Below are positions 24,227 to 33,226 of a stretch of DNA of 64,000 bases, piece after piece. The position numbers and the translations under genes were made by a program. The stretch covers positions 1-64,000 of the forward strand of contig JAFAZW010000061.1 in NCBI GenBank assembly GCA_019239415.1, in the 5' to 3' direction. The DNA comes from Alphaproteobacteria bacterium (GTDB lineage: Bacteria; Pseudomonadota; Alphaproteobacteria; Sphingomonadales; Sphingomonadaceae). Each line of letters begins with the position of its first letter. Positions within the stretch are counted from its first letter, which is position 1. Below the pieces are notes generated by a model that searched no databases, was not told the origin of the DNA, and saw only the letters and a program-made list of their open reading frames with translations.

Positions 24227-25557
24227 GACCGCGCGCTGCGGAGCCGGAGCCAGATCAGGCACACGGGCACGCCCACCAGCAGGATGCCATAGCCGATCAG
24301 GCTGTTACGCAGATCGTTCGCCACGGTCGCCGCGACGATCGCCGCGCAGGCGAGCACGAACAGGCCGGTGGTGAACGGGTGGCCCGGTGCCCGGAACATG
24401 CCCCCCTCGCCGTCGCCGCGCCGTCGGAACACGAACAGCGCGGCGCCGGTCAGGCCGAAGAAGAGGAAGTCGACCGAGACGACGTAGCTCAGGATCTGGT
24501 CGTAGGTGCCCGACAGCGCGATGACCGTCGCCGCGAAGCCCTGCAGCGCGATGGCGATGACCGGCACGTGCGTCCTGGGGCTGACGCGCGCGACGACGGG
24601 GAAGAACAGCCGATCCTCCGCCATCGCGAAATAGACGCGCGGCGCGGTCAGCATTCCCTGGCTGAGGAAGCCGAGCGTCGAGACGGCGATGCCGAGGGCG
24701 ATCAGGGTCGCGCCGGTCCTTCCGAGTGCCCGGCTCATAACGTCGGTGGCGGGCGTGTGCGTGGCCGCCAGCCCCGCCGGTCCCAGTGCCCAGACGCAGA
24801 CGAACGCCACGGCGGTGTAGAGCAGAATGACGCCCGCCACGCCGATCAGCACGCCGCGGGCGAGGTCCCGCCGCGGGTCGCGCATCTCGCCGGCGACGAA
24901 GCTGGTCGTCTGCCAGCCGCCATAGGCGAACATGACGGGGGTCGCCGCAGCGCCGATCGCCGCGACGAGGCCGAGCGACACCGGCGGATCGACGAGCGGA
25001 GCGGCCGTCGTGGCGGGATGGACGGGCACCAGCAACAGGGCGCAACCGACGAGGGCGCCGATCGCCGCCAGCTTGAGCAGCATCAGCAGGCTCTGCACGT
25101 TGCTTCCGGCGCGCACGCCGAGGCAGTTGACGAGCGTCAGGACGCCCAGGGTCGCCGCCGCCACCGCCCCTTCGGGGAGGCTCCAGCCGGTCAGCACCAA
25201 GAGGTGGCGCGCGAAGATGATCGCGACGGCCGCCATTCCGCCCGACTGGATCACCAGCAGCAGCGACCAGCCGTAGAGGAAGGCGGGGATCGGGCCCCAG
25301 GCATCGCGAAGATAGGCATATTGCCCGCCCGTCTCCGGCCGCCGCACCGCCAGCTCCGCATAGACCAGCGCGCCCGCCATGGCGACGATTCCGCCGAGCA
25401 CCCACGCGCCGACGATCAGCACCGGTGTGTGCACCGCGCGCGCCACGCTGGCGGGATTGACGAAGATGCCGGTGCCGATGATGCCGCCCATCACCAGCAT
25501 CGTCGCGTCGAACAGCCCGAGACGGCGAAGCAGCCGGGGCGCCTCCTCCTGCGCCAT
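24223..25557 (-). CDS. APC-family amino acid permease
   Basis: Encodes 444 residues with about 12 membrane helices. The N-terminal MVMGGIIGTGIFVNPASVA is the conserved unwound helix-1 substrate site of the amino acid-polyamine-organocation superfamily, and YAELAVRRPETGGQYAYLRD is typical of the LAT/CAT-like branch. The start overlaps the dapB stop by one base (TGATG), and its end overlaps the aminotransferase start, so the genes are co-translated. The imported amino acid is unknown. Confidence 0.9.
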   Translation of the reverse strand: MAQEEAPRLLRRLGLFDATMLVMGGIIGTGIFVNPASVARAVHTPVLIVGAWVLGGIVAMAGALVYAELAVRRPETGGQYAYLRDAWGPIPAFLYGWSLLLVIQSGGMAAVAIIFARHLLVLTGWSLPEGAVAAATLGVLTLVNCLGVRAGSNVQSLLMLLKLAAIGALVGCALLLVPVHPATTAAPLVDPPVSLGLVAAIGAAATPVMFAYGGWQTTSFVAGEMRDPRRDLARGVLIGVAGVILLYTAVAFVCVWALGPAGLAATHTPATDVMSRALGRTGATLIALGIAVSTLGFLSQGMLTAPRVYFAMAEDRLFFPVVARVSPRTHVPVIAIALQGFAATVIALSGTYDQILSYVVSVDFLFFGLTGAALFVFRRRGDGEGGMFRAPGHPFTTGLFVLACAAIVAATVANDLRNSLIGYGILLVGVPVCLIWLRLRSARS

Positions 25558-26264
25558 CAGAGGCCCAGCACGTCCGCCATCGTGTAGCGGCCGGCGGGCT
25601 TGCCGGCGAGCCAGCGGGCCGCGCGCAGCGCGCCGTTCGCAAAGATGGCGCGGCTCTCGGCGCGGTGACCGAGCTCGAGCCGCTCGCCCTCGCCGGCGAA
25701 GATCACCTGGTGCTCGCCGGCGACGGTGCCGCCGCGCAGGACCGCGAAACCGATCGTCCCCTCCTCGCGCGCCCCGCCGGCGGCGCGGTCGAGGCGGGTC
25801 GCATGCTGGAGAGGGACGCCGCGTCCCTCGGCCGCCGCCTCGCCGAGCAGGAGGGCCGTCCCGGACGGCGCGTCGCGCTTCAGGCGATGGTGCATCTCGA
25901 CGATCTCGATGTCCCAGTCGGCGCCCAGCATCGCCGCCGCCTCGGCGACGAGATGGCGCAGCAGGTTGACGCCGAGCGACGTGTTCGGCGCATGCATGGC
26001 CGCCACGGTCCGCGCGGCGCGGTCGATCAGCGCCTGCTGCGCGGCGCTGAGGCCGGTCGTGCCTACCAGGATCGGCTTGCCGGCGGCCGTTGCCGCGTCC
26101 AGGTGCGCCTCCAGCGCCTCCGGCACGGAAAAGTCGACGAACACGTCCGCTACGTCCGCAGGCGCGAGCCGCACGTCGTCGCGCGCTTCCGCCGCGGCGG
26201 CGAGGGCGCGGCCCATGCGGCCGCCGGCACCGAAGACGCTGATCGAGATCATGCCCCGCTTCAT
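25557..26264 (-). CDS. dapB: 4-hydroxy-tetrahydrodipicolinate reductase
   Basis: Encodes 235 residues; NAD(P)H-dependent step of the diaminopimelate/lysine pathway. It has GAGGRMGRAL (nucleotide-binding), DFSVPEAL, GTTGL and EMHHRLKRDAPSGTA with the catalytic His-His and Lys. It is shorter than the ~270-residue E. coli enzyme because the loop between the second strand and DFSVPEA is very short, a feature shared with other sphingomonads as far as I recall. ATG 26264 or 26252 could be the start; neither has a strong Shine-Dalgarno. First gene of a four-gene overlapping operon. Confidence 0.93.
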   Translation of the reverse strand: MKRGMISISVFGAGGRMGRALAAAAEARDDVRLAPADVADVFVDFSVPEALEAHLDAATAAGKPILVGTTGLSAAQQALIDRAARTVAAMHAPNTSLGVNLLRHLVAEAAAMLGADWDIEIVEMHHRLKRDAPSGTALLLGEAAAEGRGVPLQHATRLDRAAGGAREEGTIGFAVLRGGTVAGEHQVIFAGEGERLELGHRAESRAIFANGALRAARWLAGKPAGRYTMADVLGL

Positions 26265-26346
26265 GGTCGAGCCGCCGCGCGAGCGCAACGGCGGAACCTT
26301 CGGCCGCTCCTGCCATTGAGGCCGAAACGATTTTCACGAAGGACTT

Positions 26347-27267
26347 ATGGCGACACTTTTCCAATGGGACGCGGCGACGCCGTCCCATCCCGCCGGCGAC
26401 GCCGAGCTCCAGCGCCGCCTCGCCCGGTGGAACCGCGCGCGCCTCGCTCCGCAGCTTCCCACCGGCAACTGGCGCGCCGAGATCGAGCGGGACGCCTGGA
26501 TGCGACGCGCGGAAACCGGTTTCCTGGAGCGGTTGCGCGAGGAAGCGGCCGCCGCCGCCGCCGCCGCGCCCGACGATCCGGACGGCTTCATCTTGTGGTA
26601 TGAGGCGCTGAAGGAGGACGGGCCCGGCCAGGGCGACCCCCTCTTCCCCTGGCTCGCGGACGCGGCGTCCCTGGAGGACGTGCGGTGGTTCCTCGAGCAG
26701 GAAGCGGCCGGCGAAGCGGGTTTCGACGACCTCGTCGCGATGACCCAGGTGAAGCTGCCGCGGCGCGCGAAGCTCGAGCTCGCCCGCAATTACTGGGACG
26801 AAATGGGCCGTGGCAACCCGAAGGGCATGCACGGCCCGATGCTCGACGCGCTGGTCGAGGCGCTCGGCCTCAGGCCGACGATCGACTCGACCCTGCCCGA
26901 GAGCCTCGCCCTCGCCAATGCGATGACGGCGATGGCGACGAACCGCCGCTACGCCTGGCATGCCGTCGGCGCGCTCGGGGCGATCGAGCTGACCGCCCCC
27001 GGCCGCTCCGCCTGCACCGCGGCGGCGCTGCGCCGGCTCGGCTTCCCGCCGAAGGTACGGCGCTATTTCGACCTGCACGCGACCCTCGACGTGCGCCACA
27101 GCGCCGCCTGGAACGCCGAGGCGCTGCGGCCCCTGGTCGCGGAGGATCCCGCCCGCGCCCGCGCGATCGCCGAGGGCGCGCTCATCCGCCTCGCCTGCGG
27201 CGCCCGCTGCTACGAACTTTACCGCGCCCACCTCTGGCGCGACAGGATCGCGGCGGCGGCCGAATAG
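26347..27267 (+). CDS. Iron-containing redox enzyme family protein (haem-oxygenase-like fold)
   Basis: Encodes 306 residues. An all-helical protein with FLEQEAAGEAGFDDLVA, YWDEMGRGNPKGMHG and RHSAAWNAEAL, giving the Glu/His ligands expected in the Haem_oxygenas_2/HDO-like diiron group. These proteins oxidise small molecules or fatty acids, but no reaction is assignable here. It is divergent from dapB and 14 bases upstream of the next gene, so probably in an operon with the YcaQ-like gene and the sirtuin. No export signal; cytoplasmic. Confidence 0.75.
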   Translation: MATLFQWDAATPSHPAGDAELQRRLARWNRARLAPQLPTGNWRAEIERDAWMRRAETGFLERLREEAAAAAAAAPDDPDGFILWYEALKEDGPGQGDPLFPWLADAASLEDVRWFLEQEAAGEAGFDDLVAMTQVKLPRRAKLELARNYWDEMGRGNPKGMHGPMLDALVEALGLRPTIDSTLPESLALANAMTAMATNRRYAWHAVGALGAIELTAPGRSACTAAALRRLGFPPKVRRYFDLHATLDVRHSAAWNAEALRPLVAEDPARARAIAEGALIRLACGARCYELYRAHLWRDRIAAAAE

Positions 27268-27281
27268 GCTAAGGGAGCGGC

Positions 27282-28481
27282 ATGGCCGACGCCCTGCCGC
27301 TCGTGACGCTGAGAGAGGCCCGCCGCATCGCGCTGGCGGCGCAAGGCCTTGCCCGGCCGCGCCCCGCCGGGCCGGTCGGCGGGCGCCGGCTGCTCGCCCT
27401 CGCCGAGCGGCTCAACCTGTTCCAGATCGACAGCGTCAACGTCGTCGCGCGGGCGCATTACCTCCCCGCCTTCTCGCGGCTCGGCGACTATCCGGCGGCG
27501 CTGCTCGACCGCGCCGCCTGGGGCAAGCCGCGCCGCCTGTTCGAATATTGGGCGCACGAAGCCTCGCTGCTTCCCTTCGAGTACCACCCCCTGCTGCGCT
27601 GGCGGATGGCCCGCGCCGAGCGTGGAGAGGCAGGCTGGAAATCGCTCCAGGCCTTTGCCCGTGAGCGCCGCGGCGAGGCGGAGGCCATCCTGTCGCGTAT
27701 CACCGCGGAAGGTCCGCTCGCGGCCTCCGACTTCGAAAAGGGCCGTACCGGATGGTGGGAATGGAGCGGCGCCAAGCGCGTCCTCGAATGGCTGTTCTGG
27801 GCCGGCAAGATCACCACGGCGACCCGCCGCGGCACTTTCGAACGCGTCTACGACCTTCCCGAGCGCGTCCTTCCCGGCACCATCGTCCACTTTCCGACCC
27901 CTGCCGCGGCCGACGCGCAAAGGGAGCTCCTCGCCCGATCGGGCCGCGCCCTGGGAATCGCCACCGCGCGGCACCTTCGCGACTATTTCCGCCTCTCCCC
28001 CGCCGACGCCGCGCCGCGCATCGCCGAGCTCGTCGAGGCCGACGTGCTGCGACCGGTGCGCGTCGAGGGCTGGCGAGAGGTGGCCTACCTCCACCGCGAC
28101 GCCGCCATCCCGCGGCGCTGCGAAGCCCGCGCCCTGCTCGCGCCGTTCGACCCGCTGATCTGGGAGCGCGGCCGCGCGGAGGGCCTGTTCGGCTTCCGCT
28201 ACCGAATCGAGATCTACACGCCGGCGGACAAGCGGGTGCACGGCTATTACGTCCTCCCCTTCCTGCTGCGCGACCGCATCGCCGCGCGGGTCGACCTCAA
28301 GGCGGACCGGCGGCGACGTCGTCTCCTCGTCCAGGCGGCACACCGCGAAGCGGGCGCGCCGGACGACACCGCGCACGCGCTGGCGGCCGAGCTTCGGCTG
28401 ATGGCGCAGTGGCTCCAGTTCGGCGACGTCGCGGTGGACAACAAGGGCGATCTCGCCGACGCGCTGCGGCGCGCGATTTGA
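27282..28481 (+). CDS. YcaQ-like winged-helix DNA glycosylase (HTH_42)
   Basis: Encodes 399 residues of the family containing AlkX/YcaQ, which unhooks DNA interstrand crosslinks. The Gln-x-Asp catalytic motif is in LFQIDSVNVVARAHYLPAFSRL, and a basic winged-helix region follows (GKPRRLFEYWAHEASLLP). The C-terminal part PFDPLIWERGRAEGLFGFRYRIEIYTP is typical. It lies 14 bases after the redox protein and 10 bases before the sirtuin, so likely co-transcribed. Biochemical specificity is inferred from the family. Confidence 0.85.
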   Translation: MADALPLVTLREARRIALAAQGLARPRPAGPVGGRRLLALAERLNLFQIDSVNVVARAHYLPAFSRLGDYPAALLDRAAWGKPRRLFEYWAHEASLLPFEYHPLLRWRMARAERGEAGWKSLQAFARERRGEAEAILSRITAEGPLAASDFEKGRTGWWEWSGAKRVLEWLFWAGKITTATRRGTFERVYDLPERVLPGTIVHFPTPAAADAQRELLARSGRALGIATARHLRDYFRLSPADAAPRIAELVEADVLRPVRVEGWREVAYLHRDAAIPRRCEARALLAPFDPLIWERGRAEGLFGFRYRIEIYTPADKRVHGYYVLPFLLRDRIAARVDLKADRRRRRLLVQAAHREAGAPDDTAHALAAELRLMAQWLQFGDVAVDNKGDLADALRRAI

Positions 28482-28491
28482 GGAGCGGAAG

Positions 28492-29187
28492 GTGGAGCGG
28501 ATCGTCATCCTGACCGGCGCCGGCATCTCGGCCGAGAGCGGCCTCGCCACTTTCCGCGGCCCCGACGGCCTGTGGGAAGGGCACCGTGTCGAGGATGTGG
28601 CGACGCCGCAGGCTTTCGCACGGGACCCGGAGCTGGTGCAGCGCTTCTACGACGCCCGCCGCGCCCGCCTCGCCGAGGTGGAACCCAACGCCGCCCACCG
28701 CGCCCTGGCCCGCCTCGACGCCGAATGGCCGGGCGCGCTGCTCATCGTCACCCAGAATGTGGACGACCTCCACGAGCGGGCCGGGGCAAGGCGCGTGCTC
28801 CACATGCACGGCGAGCTGAATTCCGCCTGGTGCCGCGCCTGCGACGCGCGCCACCCGTGGGAGGCCGAACTTCTCCCGGAACCGCCCTGCCCCTCCTGCG
28901 GCGAGGCCGGTACGCTGCGCCCCGACATCGTCTGGTTCGGCGAAATGCCGTATGCGATGGACCGCATCGACGACGCGCTCCGCGCCTGCGACCTGTTCGT
29001 CTCGATCGGGACGTCCGGCGCCGTCTACCCCGCCGCCGGCTTCGTCCAGACCGCCCGCTACGTCGGCGCGCGCACGCTCGAGATGAACCTCGAGCCGAGC
29101 CTCGGCAGCGTCTGGTTCGACGAGGTGCGCACCGGACCGGCTTCCGCGCTCGTGCCGGCCTGGGTTGAGGAGATGCTGCGGCGATGA
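28492..29187 (+). CDS. cobB: NAD-dependent protein deacylase (sirtuin)
   Basis: Encodes 231 residues. Sirtuin marks are GAGISAESGLATFRG, TQNVDDLHERAG, the catalytic His in LHMHGELN, a four-Cys zinc module (C-x2-C ... C-x2-C, about 112-141) and GTSGAVYPAAGF. The Tyr and Arg in FYDARRARL match the pair that favours succinyl-lysine in class III sirtuins. Start is GTG 28492, with GGAGCGGA just upstream. It ends the three-gene rightward set. Confidence 0.94.
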   Translation: MERIVILTGAGISAESGLATFRGPDGLWEGHRVEDVATPQAFARDPELVQRFYDARRARLAEVEPNAAHRALARLDAEWPGALLIVTQNVDDLHERAGARRVLHMHGELNSAWCRACDARHPWEAELLPEPPCPSCGEAGTLRPDIVWFGEMPYAMDRIDDALRACDLFVSIGTSGAVYPAAGFVQTARYVGARTLEMNLEPSLGSVWFDEVRTGPASALVPAWVEEMLRR

Positions 29188-29307
29188 CGGCTTGCCTTCC
29201 GGCGCGAGCTCGACTATCGGCCCGCCCGCTATGAACGCGACCATCCTCTGCCTACGACCGAGCGTCACCCCCGAACGGTGACGGGTCGCTTCGCTGCGCC
29301 CGTCGTT

Positions 29308-29383
29308 CAGGGTGTAGCTCAGTGGGTAGAGTGCCCGCCTTGGAAGCGGGAGGTCGCCGGTTCGAGTCCGGCCACCCTGACCA
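29308..29383 (+). tRNA. tRNA-Pro(TGG)
   Basis: A 76-base tRNA with encoded CCA. The acceptor stem CAGGGTG/CACCCTG pairs fully and starts with the C1-G72 pair characteristic of bacterial tRNA-Pro. The anticodon stem is CCCGC/GCGGG with loop CTTGGAA, giving anticodon TGG. The T-arm is GCCGG-TTCGAGT-CCGGC. The rtcB gene begins 25 bases after it. Confidence 0.96.
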
Positions 29384-29408
29384 ACTTTCCACGATCAGGA
29401 TCAAGGCC

Positions 29409-30632
29409 ATGACCAAGTTTTCGCGCCACCGGACGAGCGGCGTTCCGCTCAAGCTCTGGGACAGCCACCAGCCGTTCGAGGCGGGAGCGATGCAGCAGCT
29501 GCGCAACGTCGCGGCGCTGCCGTTCGTGCACAGCCATGTCGCCGGCATGCCCGACGTCCACTGGGGCAAGGGCGCCACCGTCGGCTCGGTGATCGCGACG
29601 AAGCAGGCGATCGTGCCCGCGGCGGTGGGCGTCGACATCGGCTGCGGCATGATGGCGGTGCGGACCTCCCTCACCGCCGACCGGCTTCCCGACGGCCTCG
29701 GCGCCGTCAGGGCCGAGATCGAGCGCGCCGTGCCGAAGGGCTTCGAGACGAGCCAGACCGCGAACCACGTCAAGGGCGGCTGGGCGGTCACGCCCAACGC
29801 GATCGCGCGGATGTGGTACGACCGGTTCGAAGCGCGCTGGCGCAAGATCCTGGCGAAGCACCCGAAGCTCGACGGCAAGACGAGCGACCAGCTCGGCTCG
29901 ATGGGCGGCGGCAACCACTTCATCGAGGTCTGCCTCGACGAGGAGCAGCGCGTCTGGGTGATGCTCCACTCGGGCTCGCGCGGCACCGGCAACCGCATCG
30001 GCAGCTACTTCATCGAAGCGGCGAAGGAGGCGATCGCGCAGCAGACGCTCGACTTCCACCTCGCCGACCGCGATCTCGCCTTCCTTGCGGAGGGGTCGGA
30101 GCTGTTCGACGACTATATTGAGGCGATGACCTTCGCGCAGGATTACGCGATGGCGAACCGCGAGCTGATGATGGGCCGCGTGCTCGAGGCGCTGCGCAGA
30201 CACGTGCCTGCGTTCAGGACCGAGAAGCAGGCGATCAACTGCCACCACAATTATGCGACGCGCGAGCATCACTTCGGCGAGCAGGTGTGGGTGACCCGCA
30301 AGGGGGCGGTACGGGCCGGCGTCGGCGAGCTCGGGATCATTCCCGGCTCGATGGGCACCGGCAGCTTCATCGTCGAGGGGCTGGGCAATGCCGAGAGCTT
30401 CTGCAGCTGCTCGCACGGCGCGGGCCGCGTCATGTCGCGCGGCCAGGCGAAGAAGCTGATCAGCCTCGACGACCACCGCGCCGCCGTGGCCGGCATCGAG
30501 TGCCGCGTCGACGAGGGCGTGCTCGACGAGAGCCCGGCCGCCTACAAGGACATCGGCGCGGTGATGGAGGCGCAGACCGATCTCGTCGCCATCAGGCACC
30601 GGCTCCGGCAGGTGCTGAACGTGAAGGGATGA
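29409..30632 (+). CDS. rtcB: RNA-splicing ligase RtcB
   Basis: Encodes 407 residues; GTP- and Mn-dependent ligase joining 2',3'-cyclic phosphate and 5'-OH RNA ends. Metal and guanylylation motifs are clear: VGVDIGCGMMAVR (metal Cys), GSMGGGNHFIEV, MLHSGSRGTGN, NCHHNYATREHHFGE, and CSCSHGAGRVMSR with the nucleophilic His. Start is ATG 29409 with AGGATCAAGG upstream. It follows tRNA-Pro by 25 bases, so read-through from the tRNA promoter is possible. No archease or rtcA/rtcR neighbour is present. Confidence 0.95.
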   Translation: MTKFSRHRTSGVPLKLWDSHQPFEAGAMQQLRNVAALPFVHSHVAGMPDVHWGKGATVGSVIATKQAIVPAAVGVDIGCGMMAVRTSLTADRLPDGLGAVRAEIERAVPKGFETSQTANHVKGGWAVTPNAIARMWYDRFEARWRKILAKHPKLDGKTSDQLGSMGGGNHFIEVCLDEEQRVWVMLHSGSRGTGNRIGSYFIEAAKEAIAQQTLDFHLADRDLAFLAEGSELFDDYIEAMTFAQDYAMANRELMMGRVLEALRRHVPAFRTEKQAINCHHNYATREHHFGEQVWVTRKGAVRAGVGELGIIPGSMGTGSFIVEGLGNAESFCSCSHGAGRVMSRGQAKKLISLDDHRAAVAGIECRVDEGVLDESPAAYKDIGAVMEAQTDLVAIRHRLRQVLNVKG

Positions 30633-30661
30633 GGGTGGAGGGCTTGGCTCTCCTTCCCACA

Positions 30662-30744
30662 CCGTTCCTCCTGAGCTTGTCGAAGGACCGTCCTTCTTCC
30701 GGCGTTCGAAGCAGGGACGGCTTCGACAAGCTCAGCCCGAACGG
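30662..30744. repeat. Intergenic inverted repeat (CTGAGCTTGTCGAAG type)
   Basis: Two 24-base arms (30662-30685 and 30721-30744) match inversely at 21 positions; both contain CTGAGCTTGTCGAAG or its complement. It sits between the convergent rtcB and era genes and could form a bidirectional terminator. This element type is widespread in sphingomonad genomes as far as I recall. Confidence 0.8.
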
Positions 30745-30775
30745 TTTTCTCCGCATGGACTGCCAGCAGGCTGCC

Positions 30776-31669
30776 TCACTCGACCCAGTCCAGCCCGATC
30801 TCCCGGTAGAGCCCCCTGTCTTCCTCCCACTTCGGGTTGACCTTGACGTGGAGGAAGAGATGGACCTTGCGGCCGAGGAGTTGCGCCAGTTCCTTGCGCG
30901 CCGCCTCGCCGATGGCGCGGATGCGGGTGCCGCCCTTCCCCAGCACGATCGCTTTCTGGCTGTCGCGGCCGACGAGGATCTGCTGGTGGATCGCGACCGA
31001 TCCGTCCTTCCGCTCCTCGAACTTCTCGGTGTCGATCGCGCTCTCGTACGGGAGCTCCGCATGGAGCTGCAGATAGAGCTGCTCGCGCGTCACTTCGGCG
31101 GCAAGCATCCTGTCGGTCGCGTCGGAGACCTGGTCCTCCGGGAAGTGCCAAGGTCCTTCCGGAACGCGCGCCGCGAGCGCCTGCTTGAGTTCCGCTACGC
31201 CGTCGCCGCTCGTGGCGGAGACGAAGAAGATATCCTCCAAGGCGAGCCGCTCCCCCAGCTGGGAGGCCAGCGCGAGGAGCGATTCCTTCTTCACGAGGTC
31301 GACCTTGTTGAGAACGAGGAATTTCGGCTCCCGCCGCTTCTCCAGCGTCTCGAGCATTGCCTCCAGCCGGCGAGAGGAGCCGCTCTCCGCGTCGACCACC
31401 AGCGCGATCAGATCGGCCTCCGCAGCACCGCCCCAGGCCGCGGCGACCATCGCGCGGTCGAGGCGGCGCTTCGGCTCGAAGATGCCAGGCGTGTCGAGGA
31501 GCAGGATCTGCGCCTCGCCCTCGATGGCGATGCCCATGATGCGGGTGCGGGTGGTCTGCGCCTTCGGGCTGACGATCGCCACCTTCTGCCCGACCAGCGC
31601 ATTGACGAGCGTCGACTTGCCGGCATTGGGCGCGCCGACGACGGCGACGAGGCCGCATCGCTCGGTCAC
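30776..31669 (-). CDS. era: GTPase Era
   Basis: Encodes 297 residues; ribosome-assembly GTPase binding the 3' end of 16S rRNA. The G domain shows GAPNAGKST (G1), DTPGIF (G3) and NKVDLV (G4). The C-terminal KH domain has VLGKGGTRIRAIGEAARKELAQLL. ATG 31669 overlaps the rnc stop (ATGA). Last gene of lepB-rnc-era. Confidence 0.97.
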   Translation of the reverse strand: MTERCGLVAVVGAPNAGKSTLVNALVGQKVAIVSPKAQTTRTRIMGIAIEGEAQILLLDTPGIFEPKRRLDRAMVAAAWGGAAEADLIALVVDAESGSSRRLEAMLETLEKRREPKFLVLNKVDLVKKESLLALASQLGERLALEDIFFVSATSGDGVAELKQALAARVPEGPWHFPEDQVSDATDRMLAAEVTREQLYLQLHAELPYESAIDTEKFEERKDGSVAIHQQILVGRDSQKAIVLGKGGTRIRAIGEAARKELAQLLGRKVHLFLHVKVNPKWEEDRGLYREIGLDWVE

Positions 31670-32328
31670 TTCACCTTCTCCAGCAGCGCCTGGGCGGCCG
31701 CTTTCTCGGCGTCCTGCTTGCTCGAGCCGGTGCCGCTCGCCTCCCCCAGGCCGCGGACGGTGACCGTCACCGTGAAGCGGAGCGCATGGTCCGGCCCGCT
31801 ACGGTCGGTCACCGCATAGTCCGGCGGCTTGCGGCTGTTGGCCGCCGCCCATTCCTGGAGCTCGGCCTTCGGGTGCTTGGGCGCCGCCGTCAGACGCTCG
31901 ACGCGGTCGCCCCAACGGGCGCGGATGAAAGCGCGCGCCGCGTCCAGCCCCCGGTCGCGGTACAGCGCGCCGATCAGCGCCTCGACCACGTCCCCGAGCA
32001 CGTTGTCGCTTTGGAACACGCCGTCGTCCTGGGCCTGCTTGCCCAGGCGCAGGTGCGACGGCACGTCGATCTCCCGGCCGATCTCGGCGCAGACCTCGCC
32101 GGTGACGAGCGCGTTCAGGCGCTGGGACAGCTTGCCCTCCGAGTCGGGAAAGCGTTCGACGAGCCAGTCCGCGACGACGAGGCCGAGCACGCGGTCGCCG
32201 AGGAATTCGAGCCGCTCATAATGGTCGGCGCCGTAACTCGGATGGGTAAGCGCGCGCTGATAGAGGGACGGCTCGCGCGGCGGCGCGCCGAGAGCCTGTT
32301 CGATCCATGCGGACAGATCGTCGCTCAA
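31666..32328 (-). CDS. rnc: Ribonuclease III
   Basis: Encodes 220 residues; cleaves double-stranded RNA in rRNA and mRNA processing. It has the signature ERLEFLGDRVLGL with catalytic acids, DVVEALIGALYRD, and a C-terminal double-stranded-RNA-binding domain (about 150-220). The start is a TTG at 32328 that overlaps the lepB stop (TTGA) and has GGGAGGGG four bases upstream. No ATG fits the family N-terminus. A TTG start with overlap suggests translation coupled to lepB. Confidence 0.95.
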   Translation of the reverse strand: MSDDLSAWIEQALGAPPREPSLYQRALTHPSYGADHYERLEFLGDRVLGLVVADWLVERFPDSEGKLSQRLNALVTGEVCAEIGREIDVPSHLRLGKQAQDDGVFQSDNVLGDVVEALIGALYRDRGLDAARAFIRARWGDRVERLTAAPKHPKAELQEWAAANSRKPPDYAVTDRSGPDHALRFTVTVTVRGLGEASGTGSSKQDAEKAAAQALLEKVK

Positions 32329-33146
32329 TAGCCCCTCCCGATCCGGTCCCACCGCGTCGCCGAGAACCAGGTCCAGGGCTTGAACCAGGCGGAGGCGCCG
32401 TCCGTCGAGAAGAAGGTGACGAGCGGCCTGCCGATCAGATTGTCCGCGGGAAGGAAGGCGACGCCGCCGACCGCCGGCGAGAAGCGACTGTCGGCGCTGT
32501 CGTCGCGATTGTCGCCCATGACGAAATAATTGCCCGCCGGCACCCGATAGAGCGGCGTGTCGTCGGCGAGGCCGTGGACCTGGTCGAGCACCTCGTAAGA
32601 GCGGCCGCCCGGCAGAGTTTCGCGATAACGCGGGTAGCGGCACCAGGTGCGGCCGCCGTCGGTCGTAGCCTCGGGCGCATAGTCGCCGACGTAGCGGCAG
32701 GGGCTGTTCGGCGTCTCGGGCATCAGGAAATCGGCGATCCGCACTTTCGGCACCGGACGTCCGTTCAGCACCAGCACGCCGCCCCGCATCTGCACCGTAT
32801 CTCCCGGCAGGCCGATCAGCCGCTTCACATAATCCTGCCCGCTGGCGGGATGATGGAAGATGACGATGTCGCCCCGGGCGGGCTCGCCGCCCCACAGCCG
32901 TCCCCCGAACCGGGCGACGCCGAAGGGAAAGGCGTAGCGCGACCAGCCATAGGGCCATTTGGCGACGAACAGATAGTCGCCGATCATCATCCGCGGCAGC
33001 ATCGACCCCGACGGGATCATGAACGGCGCGAAGACGAAGGTGCGCAGCAGCACCGCGATGACGAACAGCAGGAGCAGGAAGCGCGTCGTGCGGGCGACGC
33101 CGCCGCGCGTCGCCGCCTTCCGTCCCCGTGTCGCGCTCGTCGCCAT
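32325..33146 (-). CDS. lepB: Signal peptidase I
   Basis: Encodes 273 residues. One N-terminal membrane anchor (about 22-42) is followed by the catalytic Ser in PSGSMLP, the general-base Lys in DYVKRLIGLPGD, and NYFVMGDNRDDSADSR. Two Cys residues lie in a family-variable insert (about 160-185). First gene of lepB-rnc-era, divergent from pgi with an 80-base gap. Confidence 0.96.
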   Translation of the reverse strand: MATSATRGRKAATRGGVARTTRFLLLLFVIAVLLRTFVFAPFMIPSGSMLPRMMIGDYLFVAKWPYGWSRYAFPFGVARFGGRLWGGEPARGDIVIFHHPASGQDYVKRLIGLPGDTVQMRGGVLVLNGRPVPKVRIADFLMPETPNSPCRYVGDYAPEATTDGGRTWCRYPRYRETLPGGRSYEVLDQVHGLADDTPLYRVPAGNYFVMGDNRDDSADSRFSPAVGGVAFLPADNLIGRPLVTFFSTDGASAWFKPWTWFSATRWDRIGRGY

Positions 33147-33226
33147 GCGTGCCGCCTTGCGCGAACGCGGCCGCGCAAATCAAGCATCCTATTCCCCTCC
33201 GCCGCGCCCCTTCCTATAGCGCCGGC

